Shown: positions 1 through 8,976 of the stretch, piece after piece
How the letters are laid out: each line of letters starts with the position of its first letter
Position numbering within the stretch: the first letter of the stretch is position 1
Source of the DNA: Weissella sagaensis
Lineage (GTDB): Bacteria; Bacillota; Bacilli; Lactobacillales; Lactobacillaceae
NCBI RefSeq assembly: GCF_005405285.1
Contig: NZ_BJDT01000001.1
Coordinates: forward strand, 468,726-532,725
DNA: 64,000 nucleotides
Direction of reading: 5' to 3'
Translations under genes and position numbers: made by a program
The notes under the pieces: generated by a model
The model's database searches: none
Seen by the model: the letters and a program-made list of their open reading frames with translations, nothing else
Told to the model about the DNA's origin: nothing

Positions 1-2
1 GT

Positions 3-170
3 GAATTTATTGTTGGTATTCGGTCAATGTGGTATCGCAATAAGTTAGTGAACTTATTTGCGGGTGCTGGTATTTTAGCCGATTCTGATGCTGCTATGGA
101 ATATCAAGAAACGGATTTAAAATTATTACCGATGATGAATGTATTAAAGGAGCAAACATTACATGACTGA
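3..170 (+). CDS. menF: Isochorismate synthase MenF, C-terminal end (partial)
   Basis: The reading frame is open at the left edge and ends in TGA at 168-170, giving 55 residues of a longer protein. The visible stretch contains NLFAGAGILADSDAAMEYQE, which matches the C-terminal GAGI(V)xxSDPxxEWxET signature of chorismate-utilising enzymes (isochorismate, anthranilate and salicylate synthases). Because it runs 8 bp into menD, isochorismate synthase is the best call; the enzyme converts chorismate to isochorismate, the first committed step to menaquinone. The overlap points to translational coupling with menD. The start and the N-terminal part lie outside the window. Confidence 0.85.
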   Translation, partial: EFIVGIRSMWYRNKLVNLFAGAGILADSDAAMEYQETDLKLLPMMNVLKEQTLHD

Positions 171-1842
171 TAGTTTAACCACTAATATTAAACATTTACT
201 AACTGCTCTTGTTTTGCAAGGAGTCCGTGATTTCGTTGTGTCACCAGGTTCAAGAACAACACCGATTGCGTTGCTATTAGCTGAGATGCAAAAGTTGCGT
301 GATGATGTCCGTGTTACGGTAGACGTGGATGAGCGTTCTGCAGCATTTTTTGCCCTAGGCATTGCTAAAACAACACATCAACCAGTCGCTTTATTAGCAA
401 CATCTGGTACAGCAACAGGTAATTATTTACCAGCAATCATGGAAGCAAGTATTTCACATATTCCCTTAATCGCACTAACAACCGACCGTCCACAAGAGTT
501 ACAGGAAGTAGGAGCGCCACAAACAGTGCATCAAACAAACTTATATGGTGAACATACAAAAGCGTTTACAGCCATTACTGTACAAGATGATCATGAGGAT
601 GTTACAGACTATATTGATTATCGTGTGCAAGAATTAGTCGGTTTGGCAATAACTAAGCCAGCTGGTCCAATTCAAATTAATTTACCATTACGCAAGCCAC
701 TGATGCCAATTTTAGGTGAATCTTGGCCAACGGTGGCAGCACAACGTGTTTTAGTTGGTCAACAACAAATGAGTTGGCAGAACGCACAGGCATTAGCAGC
801 ATTGTTACGAAAACCTAAAGCAATGATGTTGTTAGGACCCGATGAAGTTGGTTGGGATATTGCTAAACTAAAACAATTAGCAGCGCATTATCAATTACCC
901 GTTCTAGCAGATGTATTAAGTAATTTTAGACCTAGTGAATATGCCATTAATGGTATCGATAGTTTATTGGCAGCAAATATCATAAAGGATGACTTAAAAC
1001 CAGAAATTGTGATACGTTTTGGTGGCACACCGGTTTCAGCTAAAGTAATAGCTTGGTTACGTGATGCTAAAATTCCAGTTGTGCAAATTGGTCAAGAACA
1101 TGCTGGTCATGATCATGCACGTCATGCACAAACAACAGTTGTTGCAGATGTAGATGCAGTAGTAGCCGATTTACTTGCTGAGCCGGGTGTAAGAAAAGCA
1201 ACTTTCTTAGAACAATGGCAAAAAGTATCCGCAACGTTAATGTCACTTATGACGAAAATAGACGAAAAAGGTGTGGAATATCAAATTCCAGCTGCTTTAG
1301 CTGATTTGCCAGAAAACGGACAATTATTTATTGCTAACTCAATGCCAATCCGTGATATGGATAATTATTATGTCCCAAATCATCCGATAAAAATTGCTGC
1401 TAATCGTGGTGCTAATGGCATTGATGGAACCATTTCATCAGCTTTTGGTATGGCGATGACAGGCAAACCCACAACACTACTAACTGGAGATTTGACCTTA
1501 TTCCATGATATGAATGGGTTGATGTTGAGTCATCAGGCCCATGTACCATTGACGATTGTAGTCGTTAACAATCAAGGTGGTGGGATTTTTTCTTTCTTGC
1601 CACAAGCAGCAGCAAAAGCTTATTTTGAACCAATGTTTGGGACACCGTTACCAATTGTAATTGAGCGGATTGCGCGGCTTTATGATGCAGAATATAAGTT
1701 GGTAGATGATTTAGATTTGTTATACGAGTTAGTGCACAAACCGGCAACTCGTTTACGAATTATTGAAGTTAAGAGTAATCGTGAACAAAATGTGGTTGCA
1801 CATCAAAAACTAACGCAAGCTATTAAAGAGGCGCTATTGTGA
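163..1842 (+). CDS. menD: SEPHCHC synthase MenD
   Basis: 559 residues, the usual MenD length. It is a thiamine-diphosphate enzyme that adds the succinic semialdehyde unit of 2-oxoglutarate to isochorismate. Visible support: the N-terminal Pyr domain with SPGSRTTPIAL and VDERSAAFFALGIAK (cofactor-activating Glu), and the C-terminal PP domain with the ThDP/metal motif that begins LLTGDLTLFHD and ends in VVNNQGGGIF. The ATG at 163 has AAGGAG about 8 nt upstream (149-154). It overlaps menF by 8 bp and menH by 4 bp, so the men genes form one transcript. Cytoplasmic. Confidence 0.96.
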   Translation: MTDSLTTNIKHLLTALVLQGVRDFVVSPGSRTTPIALLLAEMQKLRDDVRVTVDVDERSAAFFALGIAKTTHQPVALLATSGTATGNYLPAIMEASISHIPLIALTTDRPQELQEVGAPQTVHQTNLYGEHTKAFTAITVQDDHEDVTDYIDYRVQELVGLAITKPAGPIQINLPLRKPLMPILGESWPTVAAQRVLVGQQQMSWQNAQALAALLRKPKAMMLLGPDEVGWDIAKLKQLAAHYQLPVLADVLSNFRPSEYAINGIDSLLAANIIKDDLKPEIVIRFGGTPVSAKVIAWLRDAKIPVVQIGQEHAGHDHARHAQTTVVADVDAVVADLLAEPGVRKATFLEQWQKVSATLMSLMTKIDEKGVEYQIPAALADLPENGQLFIANSMPIRDMDNYYVPNHPIKIAANRGANGIDGTISSAFGMAMTGKPTTLLTGDLTLFHDMNGLMLSHQAHVPLTIVVVNNQGGGIFSFLPQAAAKAYFEPMFGTPLPIVIERIARLYDAEYKLVDDLDLLYELVHKPATRLRIIEVKSNREQNVVAHQKLTQAIKEALL

Positions 1843-2645
1843 ACAAAAAAATTGTCATAAATAATTATGAATATGACGTGATGATTGCAGGAGCAGGTCA
1901 ACCAGTTTGGCTATTTATGCATGGTTTTATGGGGAGCATGGCTGAGTATCAGAATGTTCAACCCAAGGGGACACGAATTTACTTAAATTTGTTAGGATTC
2001 GGTCCTAATGCGCAAGTGGTTAAACCGGCACAACGATTTCGATGGCGTGAACAAGTTAATGATCTGAATGCGTTATTGAATCAATTGGACATTCAAAAGG
2101 TTAACTTAGTTGGTTATTCAATGGGTGCGCGGTTAGCATTAGCATATGCAACGGTATTTCCTAAAAGAATTACTAAACTCATTTTGGAAGGTGGCACAGC
2201 TGGTTTAGCAACACAAAGATTACGCCAACAACGTATTATTGCTGATGCCAAAAAAGCAGCAAAGGTTGTTACAGTTGGTATGCATCAATTTATTACGGAA
2301 TGGGAACAACTACCACTATTTAATAGTCAACGCCTTTTACCAATAGCAAAACAAAAATTCATGCATGACCAACGGGTTAATCAATACGCCGAAAATGTTT
2401 CAAATTCATTATACTTTTTTGGGACAGGTGCTATGCCCAGCTTTTGGGGACAATTGTCATTACTGCAGGTACCAGTTACACTGATAACAGGAATGAATGA
2501 TCGGAAGTTTACACGGATTAACCAACGCATGAGTCAACAATTACCACAAGTCACTTGGCATCAAATACCGCATGCCGGGCATAACGTACATTTTGAACAA
2601 ACGGTGACCGTGACAAATATTTTAAATAACTTGGTGGTTGATTAA
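1839..2645 (+). CDS. menH: SHCHC synthase MenH, alpha/beta hydrolase
   Basis: 268-residue alpha/beta-hydrolase starting with GTG inside the menD stop region (4-bp overlap). The nucleophile elbow VGYSMG places Ser94; candidate partners are Asp223 (TGMNDR) and His250 (PHAGHN), and MHGFMGS forms the oxyanion region. By family and position this is the lyase that removes pyruvate from SEPHCHC to make SHCHC, the third menaquinone step. A generic hydrolase (MhpC/YtxM-like) would look alike by motif alone; the location between menD and menC decides the call. Confidence 0.88.
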   Translation: MNKKIVINNYEYDVMIAGAGQPVWLFMHGFMGSMAEYQNVQPKGTRIYLNLLGFGPNAQVVKPAQRFRWREQVNDLNALLNQLDIQKVNLVGYSMGARLALAYATVFPKRITKLILEGGTAGLATQRLRQQRIIADAKKAAKVVTVGMHQFITEWEQLPLFNSQRLLPIAKQKFMHDQRVNQYAENVSNSLYFFGTGAMPSFWGQLSLLQVPVTLITGMNDRKFTRINQRMSQQLPQVTWHQIPHAGHNVHFEQTVTVTNILNNLVVD

Positions 2646-2669
2646 TAACGATGGTGGAAAGGGCCTGCA

Positions 2670-3782
2670 GTGAAAATTCAAAAAATTAAACTTTATCCAT
2701 TGATGTTAACGTTAAAATCTCCTTTCAAAACGGCCCATGGTACGACTAAGCATCGGCCAATTACACTTGTTGCGGTGCAATTAACAACTGGTGTTGTGGG
2801 ATATGGTGAAATTCAATCATTTGCTGATAGTCAATATGTAAATGAGACACATCAACAATCGTTAATAATGGTGCAAAAACTCAGCAAGTTGTTAATTGAT
2901 CAAACATTTGACAGGCCAGAAGATGGTGCAGCATGGTTAGCATCCAAAACAACGTTATCATTTGCTAAAGCCGCTATCGAAATGGCACTTTGGGATGCGT
3001 ATGGTAAGCAAACCCAGCAATCTTTGGCAACTTTGTTAGGTGGCCAAATCAAACAAGTTACGGTAAGCAAAGCAATTGGGATGCAAGTAGATTGGGAAAT
3101 GACGCAACAACTAGTTATCGATGCGATTGCAAAAGGTTACCAACGAATCAAAATAAAAATTAATCAGACAACTGATCTACAAATGGTTGCAGCTTTGGTA
3201 AAGGACTTTCCTAACCAGATGTTTTCATTAGACGCAAACGCTGCTTGGAACTCTGATAGATTAGCAGACTTGCAACTGTTAGACCAGGCTGGGCTAGCGA
3301 TGATTGAGCAGCCGTATGCAGCAACGGCATGGTTAAAACATCAGCAGACACAAGAAAAATTATCGCAGCTAAAATTGAGTTTAGATGAGTCGTTAAATAA
3401 CCTGACTGATGTCAAAAGAGCAATTGCCCATCATACCACGGCAGCTTTAACACTCAAGCAAGGAAAACTGGGGGGCATCACGCAAACCAAAACAGCCATT
3501 CAATTGACTAATCAATCACAGATGACGCCATGGATTGGTGGCATGCTAGGTACTGGATTAGGACGTGCAGTTGATTTAATTTTGGCTAGTCTACCGGGGG
3601 CTAATACGATTCCGGCAGATAGTGCTCAGTTTGATCATTATTATGAGACTGATATTGCAGATAATTTACCTTATGTTAAAGATGGATATTTACCTGTGCC
3701 AGTAAATGCTGGGATTGGCGTAACTTTAAATTGGCGGACTATCAATCACTGTTTAATCAGTGAACCAATAGTTTATCAATAA
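2670..3782 (+). CDS. menC: o-Succinylbenzoate synthase MenC
   Basis: 370-residue enolase-superfamily protein that dehydrates SHCHC to o-succinylbenzoate. The set of catalytic residues is visible: KIK (Lys161, Lys163), metal ligands Asp188 (SLDANAAW), Glu213 (MIEQPY) and Asp239 (LDES), and Lys263 (TLKQGKLGG). It starts with GTG at 2670, behind a GGAAAGGG stretch. The gene is 24 bp after menH. Related enzymes in this group can also be N-acylamino-acid racemases or dipeptide epimerases; men context favours MenC. No menE or menB follows, which is unusual (see findings). Confidence 0.9.
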   Translation: MKIQKIKLYPLMLTLKSPFKTAHGTTKHRPITLVAVQLTTGVVGYGEIQSFADSQYVNETHQQSLIMVQKLSKLLIDQTFDRPEDGAAWLASKTTLSFAKAAIEMALWDAYGKQTQQSLATLLGGQIKQVTVSKAIGMQVDWEMTQQLVIDAIAKGYQRIKIKINQTTDLQMVAALVKDFPNQMFSLDANAAWNSDRLADLQLLDQAGLAMIEQPYAATAWLKHQQTQEKLSQLKLSLDESLNNLTDVKRAIAHHTTAALTLKQGKLGGITQTKTAIQLTNQSQMTPWIGGMLGTGLGRAVDLILASLPGANTIPADSAQFDHYYETDIADNLPYVKDGYLPVPVNAGIGVTLNWRTINHCLISEPIVYQ

Positions 3783-3797
3783 GCACGTGATACAATT

Positions 3798-3806
3798 TGT
3801 TATAAT
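3798..3806 (+). promoter_or_regulatory. Extended -10 promoter for the pepP operon
   Basis: TGTTATAAT is a perfect extended -10 element 28 bp before the ATG at 3834. No good -35 is visible, as expected for an extended -10 promoter. A second TGATACAAT-like element lies just upstream at 3788-3796. Confidence 0.6.
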
Positions 3807-3833
3807 ACAGTTAGTATAGAAATGAGGGCAAAG

Positions 3834-4919
3834 ATGACAACGAGAATTGAAAATGTACGACAAGTGTTTACACTTTTAAAAATTGATGGTTTATTAATTG
3901 CTGATGGCATGAATATGGCCTATTTAACTGGTTTTACTGGTGGTACTGGTGATGGTCTTGTTTTAGTTGGTACTGACCAAGTTGCTTTGATTACGGATTC
4001 ACGTTATGAAGATGCTTATCGTGATCAATTACCAGAAGGTGTTGAATTATTAGTAACCCGTAATTACTGGGGTGTTGCAATGGCAGCTGCTCGTCGTTTT
4101 AAAATTGATAAGTTGGGGTTTGAAGATTCATTGCCATTTCGAGATTTTGATTATATTGATGAAAATTTTGTTGGTACTGATATTGCCCCGGTTCCTAATT
4201 TAATTGAAGCGTTACGTGAAATAAAAGATGAACAAGAATTAAAGAAGCTTCGTCATTCAGCTCAGGTGGCTGTAGCCGGTTTTAATGACATGTTATCAGA
4301 ACTACATGTGGGAATGACTGAACGTGAGATTGCTAATCTATTAGATTACAAAATGAAACAACATGGCGCAGATAAGCCATCGTTTGATACGATTGTTGCC
4401 TCAGGGTATCGAGGTGCTTTGCCGCACGGCACATATTCAGATAAGCCAATTGAAAATGGTGAATTAGTGACGATTGATTTTGGTTATTATGTTGATGGTT
4501 ACACATCTGACATTACGCGCACGATTGCATTCGGCGCAATTGATGATCAATTGCAAGAAATTTATGATGTGACTTTAGAGGCACAAAAAGCAACGATTGC
4601 AGCAGTTAAAGATGGTGTTGCTGTTAGTCAAGTTGATAAAATAGCACGTGATATTATTACTGATGCTGGCTACGGCGACCAATATACGCATTCAACTGGG
4701 CATGGCGTTGGTCTTGATATTCATGAAGGGCCTATTTTATCAGTCAATGCACCAGCAGAAGATCAAATTAAAGCGGGTATGATTTTAACGATTGAACCAG
4801 GCATTTATGTGACAAATATTGGTGGTGTCCGGATTGAAGATGATGTTGTTGTAACGGCCGATGGATTTGAAAACTTAACTGAGGGGATCACAACTGATTT
4901 AATTGTGATTGATAAATAA
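3834..4919 (+). CDS. pepP: Xaa-Pro aminopeptidase, M24 family (PepP-like)
   Basis: 361-residue 'pita-bread' metallopeptidase that removes N-terminal residues preceding proline. An N-terminal creatinase-like domain (about 1-125) is followed by the M24 catalytic domain. Metal ligands are visible in TIDFGYYVDGYTSDITRT (two Asp), STGHGVGLDIHE (His), TIEPGIYV (Glu) and GVRIEDDVVV (Glu). The sequence resembles lactococcal PepP and Bacillus YqhT more than PepQ (from memory). I chose the ATG at 3834 because GAGGG (3824-3828) sits 5 nt upstream; the in-frame ATG at 3822 would contain that site. First gene of a run through yutF. Confidence 0.88.
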   Translation: MTTRIENVRQVFTLLKIDGLLIADGMNMAYLTGFTGGTGDGLVLVGTDQVALITDSRYEDAYRDQLPEGVELLVTRNYWGVAMAAARRFKIDKLGFEDSLPFRDFDYIDENFVGTDIAPVPNLIEALREIKDEQELKKLRHSAQVAVAGFNDMLSELHVGMTEREIANLLDYKMKQHGADKPSFDTIVASGYRGALPHGTYSDKPIENGELVTIDFGYYVDGYTSDITRTIAFGAIDDQLQEIYDVTLEAQKATIAAVKDGVAVSQVDKIARDIITDAGYGDQYTHSTGHGVGLDIHEGPILSVNAPAEDQIKAGMILTIEPGIYVTNIGGVRIEDDVVVTADGFENLTEGITTDLIVIDK

Positions 4920-4920
4920 T

Positions 4921-5370
4921 ATGACATTAGAATACTTAACTTTTTATCAAGGTAATTTAGAAACCGGATTTGATTATATCTACGCTAAAAAGATTGCTGA
5001 TCATGCTTTTTATATTAATGCACCGGCTGCATTAGATTTAGATATCATGGATATAACTGATGAAAAATTTGATTTTTCTCAAAAAAATCGATTGCAAATT
5101 ACAATCGATAAAAATTTACGTCCTTTTGCTGATGTTTGGCAAAATATTACTTTTCAATGGTCGAGTGTTGAACGACAATTAGAAGCGTTGATAGCTGACT
5201 GGCATGACGATTACGCTAAAAAACAGCCCGGCATTGTGCAAGAGTGGGGGCTAACCATCAAAAGGGCAGATGAAGAGCAGCGAACAATTGTTGGATACAA
5301 TGACTTTCCTGATAATTTTGATCAATTAGTAAAGTGGTTAAATAGCTATGCTCAAGGTAAATTGCGTTAA
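4921..5370 (+). CDS. Hypothetical protein, 149 aa
   Basis: I do not recognise this protein. It starts one base after the pepP stop (ATG 4921); an in-frame TTG at 4909 would add four residues and overlap pepP. Neither start has a good ribosome site, so translation probably depends on coupling to pepP. The protein is acidic with many aromatic residues, has no signal peptide or membrane segment, and looks like a soluble mixed alpha/beta domain. Co-directional genes on both sides with tight spacing support its being real. Confidence 0.7.
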   Translation: MTLEYLTFYQGNLETGFDYIYAKKIADHAFYINAPAALDLDIMDITDEKFDFSQKNRLQITIDKNLRPFADVWQNITFQWSSVERQLEALIADWHDDYAKKQPGIVQEWGLTIKRADEEQRTIVGYNDFPDNFDQLVKWLNSYAQGKLR

Positions 5371-5385
5371 GAAACGAGGTTGATG

Positions 5386-6006
5386 ATGGAGTTTTTTACG
5401 GCAGATACACATTTTTATCATGAAGACTTACTAACTAGTCAGCATTTTTCACCAAGACCGTACGATAATATTCATGATGAACATGAAGGTTTGATAACTG
5501 CATGGAATACACGTGTGTCTAAAAATGATCAAGTTTATCATTTAGGAGATGTGGCGATGATGAACCACGTACGACCTGAAAGACGTGCCAACGAATTAGT
5601 TGCAGAAATTTTGGAACAGCTCAATGGACATATTACCTTGATTAAGGGGAACCATGATGCACGGTCGTTATTTAAATATTTAAGTCATCATAATCCAATT
5701 CTAAGTGATGGTCGGGCCAAGTATACTTTCGAAGATGTAGGCTGTATCGTTAAAGCGAACCATCATCAATTTTTTTTAACACATTATCCATTAATTTTTG
5801 GTAAGAGTCAGAATAGTATTAATTTGCATGGTCATATTCATCATACAATGGTGGCCATTCCTGAAAATATAAATGTGGGTATTGATAGTGCTGACTTAGA
5901 TTATTTAACAGCAGTAGAGCGACCAACATGGGGGAGTCCATTAACTTTTACAGAAATCGAAACCATCATGCAACGTAAACACGATGATTTTGCAAAACGG
6001 AGGTAA
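5386..6006 (+). CDS. Calcineurin-like metallophosphoesterase
   Basis: 206-residue phosphoesterase of the small calcineurin-like family. Metal-binding blocks are in order: FTADTHFYHED, YHLGDVAMM, IKGNHDARS, LTHYPL and LHGHIHH. The substrate cannot be read from sequence; relatives act on cyclic or bis-phosphodiesters. The ATG at 5386 is preferred because GAGG (5376-5379) is 6 nt away; in-frame TTG 5380 and ATG 5383 lie too close to it. It sits 2 bp before another metallophosphoesterase gene of a different subfamily, so two metal-dependent phosphatases are made from one operon. Confidence 0.85.
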   Translation: MEFFTADTHFYHEDLLTSQHFSPRPYDNIHDEHEGLITAWNTRVSKNDQVYHLGDVAMMNHVRPERRANELVAEILEQLNGHITLIKGNHDARSLFKYLSHHNPILSDGRAKYTFEDVGCIVKANHHQFFLTHYPLIFGKSQNSINLHGHIHHTMVAIPENINVGIDSADLDYLTAVERPTWGSPLTFTEIETIMQRKHDDFAKRR

Positions 6007-6008
6007 AA

Positions 6009-7385
6009 ATGTCAGATAAAATTTCAATTTTACATACCAATGATTTGCATTCACATTTGGAACGTTGGCCTAAAATTCGACGATATTTACTTACGCGTAA
6101 GCGCCAACTGACTCGTGATAAACGGAGTGTGTTGACATTTGATATTGGCGACTTTATTGATCGACAACATCCGCTAACTGAAGCAACGAGTGGGCAAGCC
6201 AATGTTAATTTGATGAATGAAATTGGTTATGATGGCGTAACAATCGGTAACAATGAAGGTCTTGGTCTAAATCATGAACAGTTTAATCATTTATATGATA
6301 ACGCCAATTTCTCAGTAATTTTGGGGAACATGACGGATAAACAAACACAAAAACTACCTGATTGGGCATTACCATACAAAATTATCACGACACCAAAAGG
6401 AACGAGAATTGGTGTTTTAGGACTCACTGCGCCATTTGAGTTAACGTATCCATTATTGGGATGGCAACCGGAAGATGTCGATCAAGCGTTAGCTAAAGTA
6501 TTATCACAATTAGCTGGTAAAACAGATATTAATATTTTATTGTCACATCTTGGACTGCCAACAGACCGATATTTAGCAGAACGGTATAGTGAATTACAAA
6601 TTATTATTGGCGCGCATACACATCACTTACTTGCCTATGGTGAAAAACATGCCAATTCATTATTAGCTGCAGCCGGTCGTTATGGTGATCACATCGGTCG
6701 GATTGATTTTGAAATGCAAGATGGTAAATTAATTAATATCCAAGCACGAACGATTACAACAGATGATTTACCAGCAGTTCATAATGATGATGTTGAAATA
6801 AAGGCATATCGAGAAAGTGGTGAAGAGCAGTTATCAAAAAATGTCATTGCGTCTTTACCACAAGATTATCATATGGATTTAGAGTACGATAATCGTTTAA
6901 TTGATTTAGGATTAGAGGCACTCAAAGAGCGTACGCATACTGACATTGCGATGCTATCGACTGGTTTGTTTTTACATGATTTACCAGCAGGTATTGTGAC
7001 GGCTAATGATTTACATGCGCTGTTACCACATGCAGTTCATCCAATGCGTTCAATCCTAAAAGGGTCTGATTTATGGCGTTTGGTTCAAGAGACGAAAAAG
7101 AATAAACGCTTTTTACAGAACGCCCGTGTAAAAGGTATGGGCTTTCGTGGTAATCTGTGGGGAACAATTGTTTGGTCTGGTATTGATGTCACAGAAACAG
7201 GCGAAGTTTTAGTGCATCATCAGCCGATTGATTATGATGCATACTACACAATTGGCTCATTAGATCATTATTTGTTTATTCCATATTTTCCAACTTTGGA
7301 AATTATGGGACAAAATACCATGTCATATGACACCGTTTTACGAGAAGATTTTGCAAATTATTTGCATAAGAAATTCGCACCATAA
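6009..7385 (+). CDS. yunD: Bifunctional metallophosphatase/5'-nucleotidase, YunD-like
   Basis: 458 residues. The N-terminal metallophosphatase domain shows ILHTNDLHSHLERWPKIRR, FDIGDFIDRQHP, TIGNNEGLG (Asn-His motif variant), LLSHLG and IIGAHTHH; the second half resembles a 5'-nucleotidase C-terminal domain (about 290-440). No signal peptide is present, so it acts in the cytoplasm, unlike surface 5'-nucleotidases. The order yunD-yutD-yutF is widely kept in Firmicutes. The substrate is probably a nucleotide or sugar-nucleotide, by family only. GGAGG precedes the start (6000-6004). Confidence 0.9.
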   Translation: MSDKISILHTNDLHSHLERWPKIRRYLLTRKRQLTRDKRSVLTFDIGDFIDRQHPLTEATSGQANVNLMNEIGYDGVTIGNNEGLGLNHEQFNHLYDNANFSVILGNMTDKQTQKLPDWALPYKIITTPKGTRIGVLGLTAPFELTYPLLGWQPEDVDQALAKVLSQLAGKTDINILLSHLGLPTDRYLAERYSELQIIIGAHTHHLLAYGEKHANSLLAAAGRYGDHIGRIDFEMQDGKLINIQARTITTDDLPAVHNDDVEIKAYRESGEEQLSKNVIASLPQDYHMDLEYDNRLIDLGLEALKERTHTDIAMLSTGLFLHDLPAGIVTANDLHALLPHAVHPMRSILKGSDLWRLVQETKKNKRFLQNARVKGMGFRGNLWGTIVWSGIDVTETGEVLVHHQPIDYDAYYTIGSLDHYLFIPYFPTLEIMGQNTMSYDTVLREDFANYLHKKFAP

Positions 7386-7406
7386 TGTGATAGAGAGAAA
7401 AAATTA

Positions 7407-8075
7407 ATGAATCGAGAACGAATGAAAGAATTAGCTGATGCCCAATTTATTGAGCGTCAAGCTAGTACAGCTATTACAACAGGAGAAACAGCAACAGATA
7501 TTTTTATCAATGATCGACCATATCGTTTAGTCAAAAATTATCGCGAAGCATATGATCAACAAAAATTGGCCGCCCGCTTTAGTGATTTTTTAGAAAAATA
7601 TGACTATTTAGTTGGTGATATTGCTGCTGATCAGTTGCGATTACAAGGCTTTTATAAAGATGGGACAAAAGGGATTGCCCGAAGTCAACAAATTGCGGCA
7701 CTCCAAGATTTTTTGTATGAGCAAGCTAATTTTGGTGCACCATTTTTTGTGTTAGAAAATTTAGCACCTCATGAGGTTGTCGAAGTTGAAGAAAAGGATG
7801 TTTCAAAGCCGAAAAGACGGCGACGTCAGCATAAAAATGGGGCTAATAAGGCTAAACAGCCTAATAGTAAAACTAATAACAAGAATAATAAATCACAAAA
7901 TCATCGTGATAATAAAAAGCGTAAAAAAACGCCTGTTATTAAAGAAAAGGTGAATACGGCTAATCAACCAGCAAAACATGTTGGTAAGCGTTCAAATTCT
8001 GTTGCTACGTCTGGATCAAAAAAACACCGACACTTTCAAGTTCGTGAGCGATCAAAGAATGCAGAGAAAGAATAA
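7407..8075 (+). CDS. yutD: YutD family protein (DUF1027) with a long basic tail
   Basis: 222 residues. The first roughly 125 residues match the YutD/DUF1027 family (IFINDRPYRLVKNYREAYD, FSDFLEKYDYLVGDIAADQL, LQGFYKDG). The function of the family is not established. From about residue 130 the protein becomes a low-complexity Lys/Asn/Arg-rich tail (KPKRRRRQHKNG and onward), likely disordered and able to bind nucleic acid, making it about 90 residues longer than a bare YutD domain. The ribosome site is weak (AGAGAG). It lies between yunD and yutF as in many Firmicutes. Confidence 0.85.
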   Translation: MNRERMKELADAQFIERQASTAITTGETATDIFINDRPYRLVKNYREAYDQQKLAARFSDFLEKYDYLVGDIAADQLRLQGFYKDGTKGIARSQQIAALQDFLYEQANFGAPFFVLENLAPHEVVEVEEKDVSKPKRRRRQHKNGANKAKQPNSKTNNKNNKSQNHRDNKKRKKTPVIKEKVNTANQPAKHVGKRSNSVATSGSKKHRHFQVRERSKNAEKE

Positions 8076-8084
8076 GGAGGAATC

Positions 8085-8861
8085 ATGACAAAACGTTATG
8101 ACGGTTACTTAATCGATTTGGATGGTACTATTTACAAAGGTACAAAGAAAATGCCGAGTGGACAACGCTTTGTGCAACGATTGATTGATAAGCAAGTGGA
8201 ATATTTGTTTGTGACAAATAATTCTACTAAAACGCCAGAAGCAGTTGCTCAAAATTTGACGCAAAACCATCAAATTCCAACTACTGCAAATCAAGTGTAC
8301 ACGTCAGGAATGGCACTAGCAGATTATTTAGCTAAGTTTGATGATGTTCACCGCGTTTTAATGATTGGTGAAGACGGCCTAAAAGCAGCTCTGTTAGATA
8401 AAGGTTTTGAACTCGTAACTAAGGCGCCTGCAGATGCGGTGGCGATTGGTTTGGATCGGGATGTCACATATGAAAAAATTTTACAAGGGACATTAGCCAT
8501 TCAACAGGGTGCTAGATTTGTTGCAACAAATCCGGACACTAATTTACCAACCGAACGTGGTATGGTACCAGGTGCTGGCTCTGTAGTGGCATTTTTGGCA
8601 ACAGCTGTTGAACCAGCGCCAGTTATTATTGGTAAACCAGAAGATATTATTATGAAGGGCGCACTAGAAAAATTGCACCTTAATCATGATCAAGCATTAA
8701 TGGTTGGCGATAATTATAATACCGATATTAAAGCCGGTTTACATGCAGATATTGATACGTTACTAGTGTATTCTGGGGTTTCAAAAAAAGCGGTGGTGGC
8801 AAAAGAAAGTAAACAGCCAACACATTGGGTAGATTCCTTGGATGACTGGAAAATTGTGTAA
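8085..8861 (+). CDS. yutF: HAD-superfamily phosphatase, YutF/NagD type
   Basis: 258-residue HAD IIA hydrolase. Motif I is LIDLDGTIYKG (nucleophile Asp), motif II TNNSTKTP, the cap domain follows, then IIGKPEDI (Lys) and MVGDNYNTDI (acidic metal motif). The family dephosphorylates small phosphorylated metabolites; the exact substrate cannot be assigned here. AAGGAGG lies just before the ATG. It is the last gene of the pepP-to-yutF run and is followed by a hairpin terminator at 8877-8923. Confidence 0.92.
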   Translation: MTKRYDGYLIDLDGTIYKGTKKMPSGQRFVQRLIDKQVEYLFVTNNSTKTPEAVAQNLTQNHQIPTTANQVYTSGMALADYLAKFDDVHRVLMIGEDGLKAALLDKGFELVTKAPADAVAIGLDRDVTYEKILQGTLAIQQGARFVATNPDTNLPTERGMVPGAGSVVAFLATAVEPAPVIIGKPEDIIMKGALEKLHLNHDQALMVGDNYNTDIKAGLHADIDTLLVYSGVSKKAVVAKESKQPTHWVDSLDDWKIV

Positions 8862-8876
8862 TAATAAAAGACGAAT

Positions 8877-8923
8877 CGTCAGGATGGTTAGTAAAAAATT
8901 AGCTGTGTCTGGCGTTTTATTTT
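8877..8923 (+). terminator. Intrinsic terminator after yutF
   Basis: The arm CGTCAGG (8877-8883) pairs with TCTGGCG (8908-8914), with an inner GGTTAG/ATTAGCT helix, and is followed by TTTTATTTT. The helix has wobbles and a small internal loop. Confidence 0.65.
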
Positions 8924-8926
8924 ATA

Positions 8927-8973
8927 TTCATCCTTTATATAATCAAAATTAAGTAAATGATATAGAGGATGAA
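8927..8973 (+). promoter_or_regulatory. Inverted repeat covering the ribosome site of the next gene
   Basis: TTCATCCTTTATAT (8927-8940) pairs over 14 positions with ATATAGAGGATGAA (8960-8973), one of them a G-U pair, with a 19-nt loop. The 3' arm contains GAGG, the predicted ribosome site for the ATG at 8977. A TATAAT at 8938-8943 overlaps the 5' arm, so transcripts started there would lack that arm and stay translatable, whereas read-through transcripts would be masked. Confidence 0.55.
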
Positions 8974-8976
8974 GGA

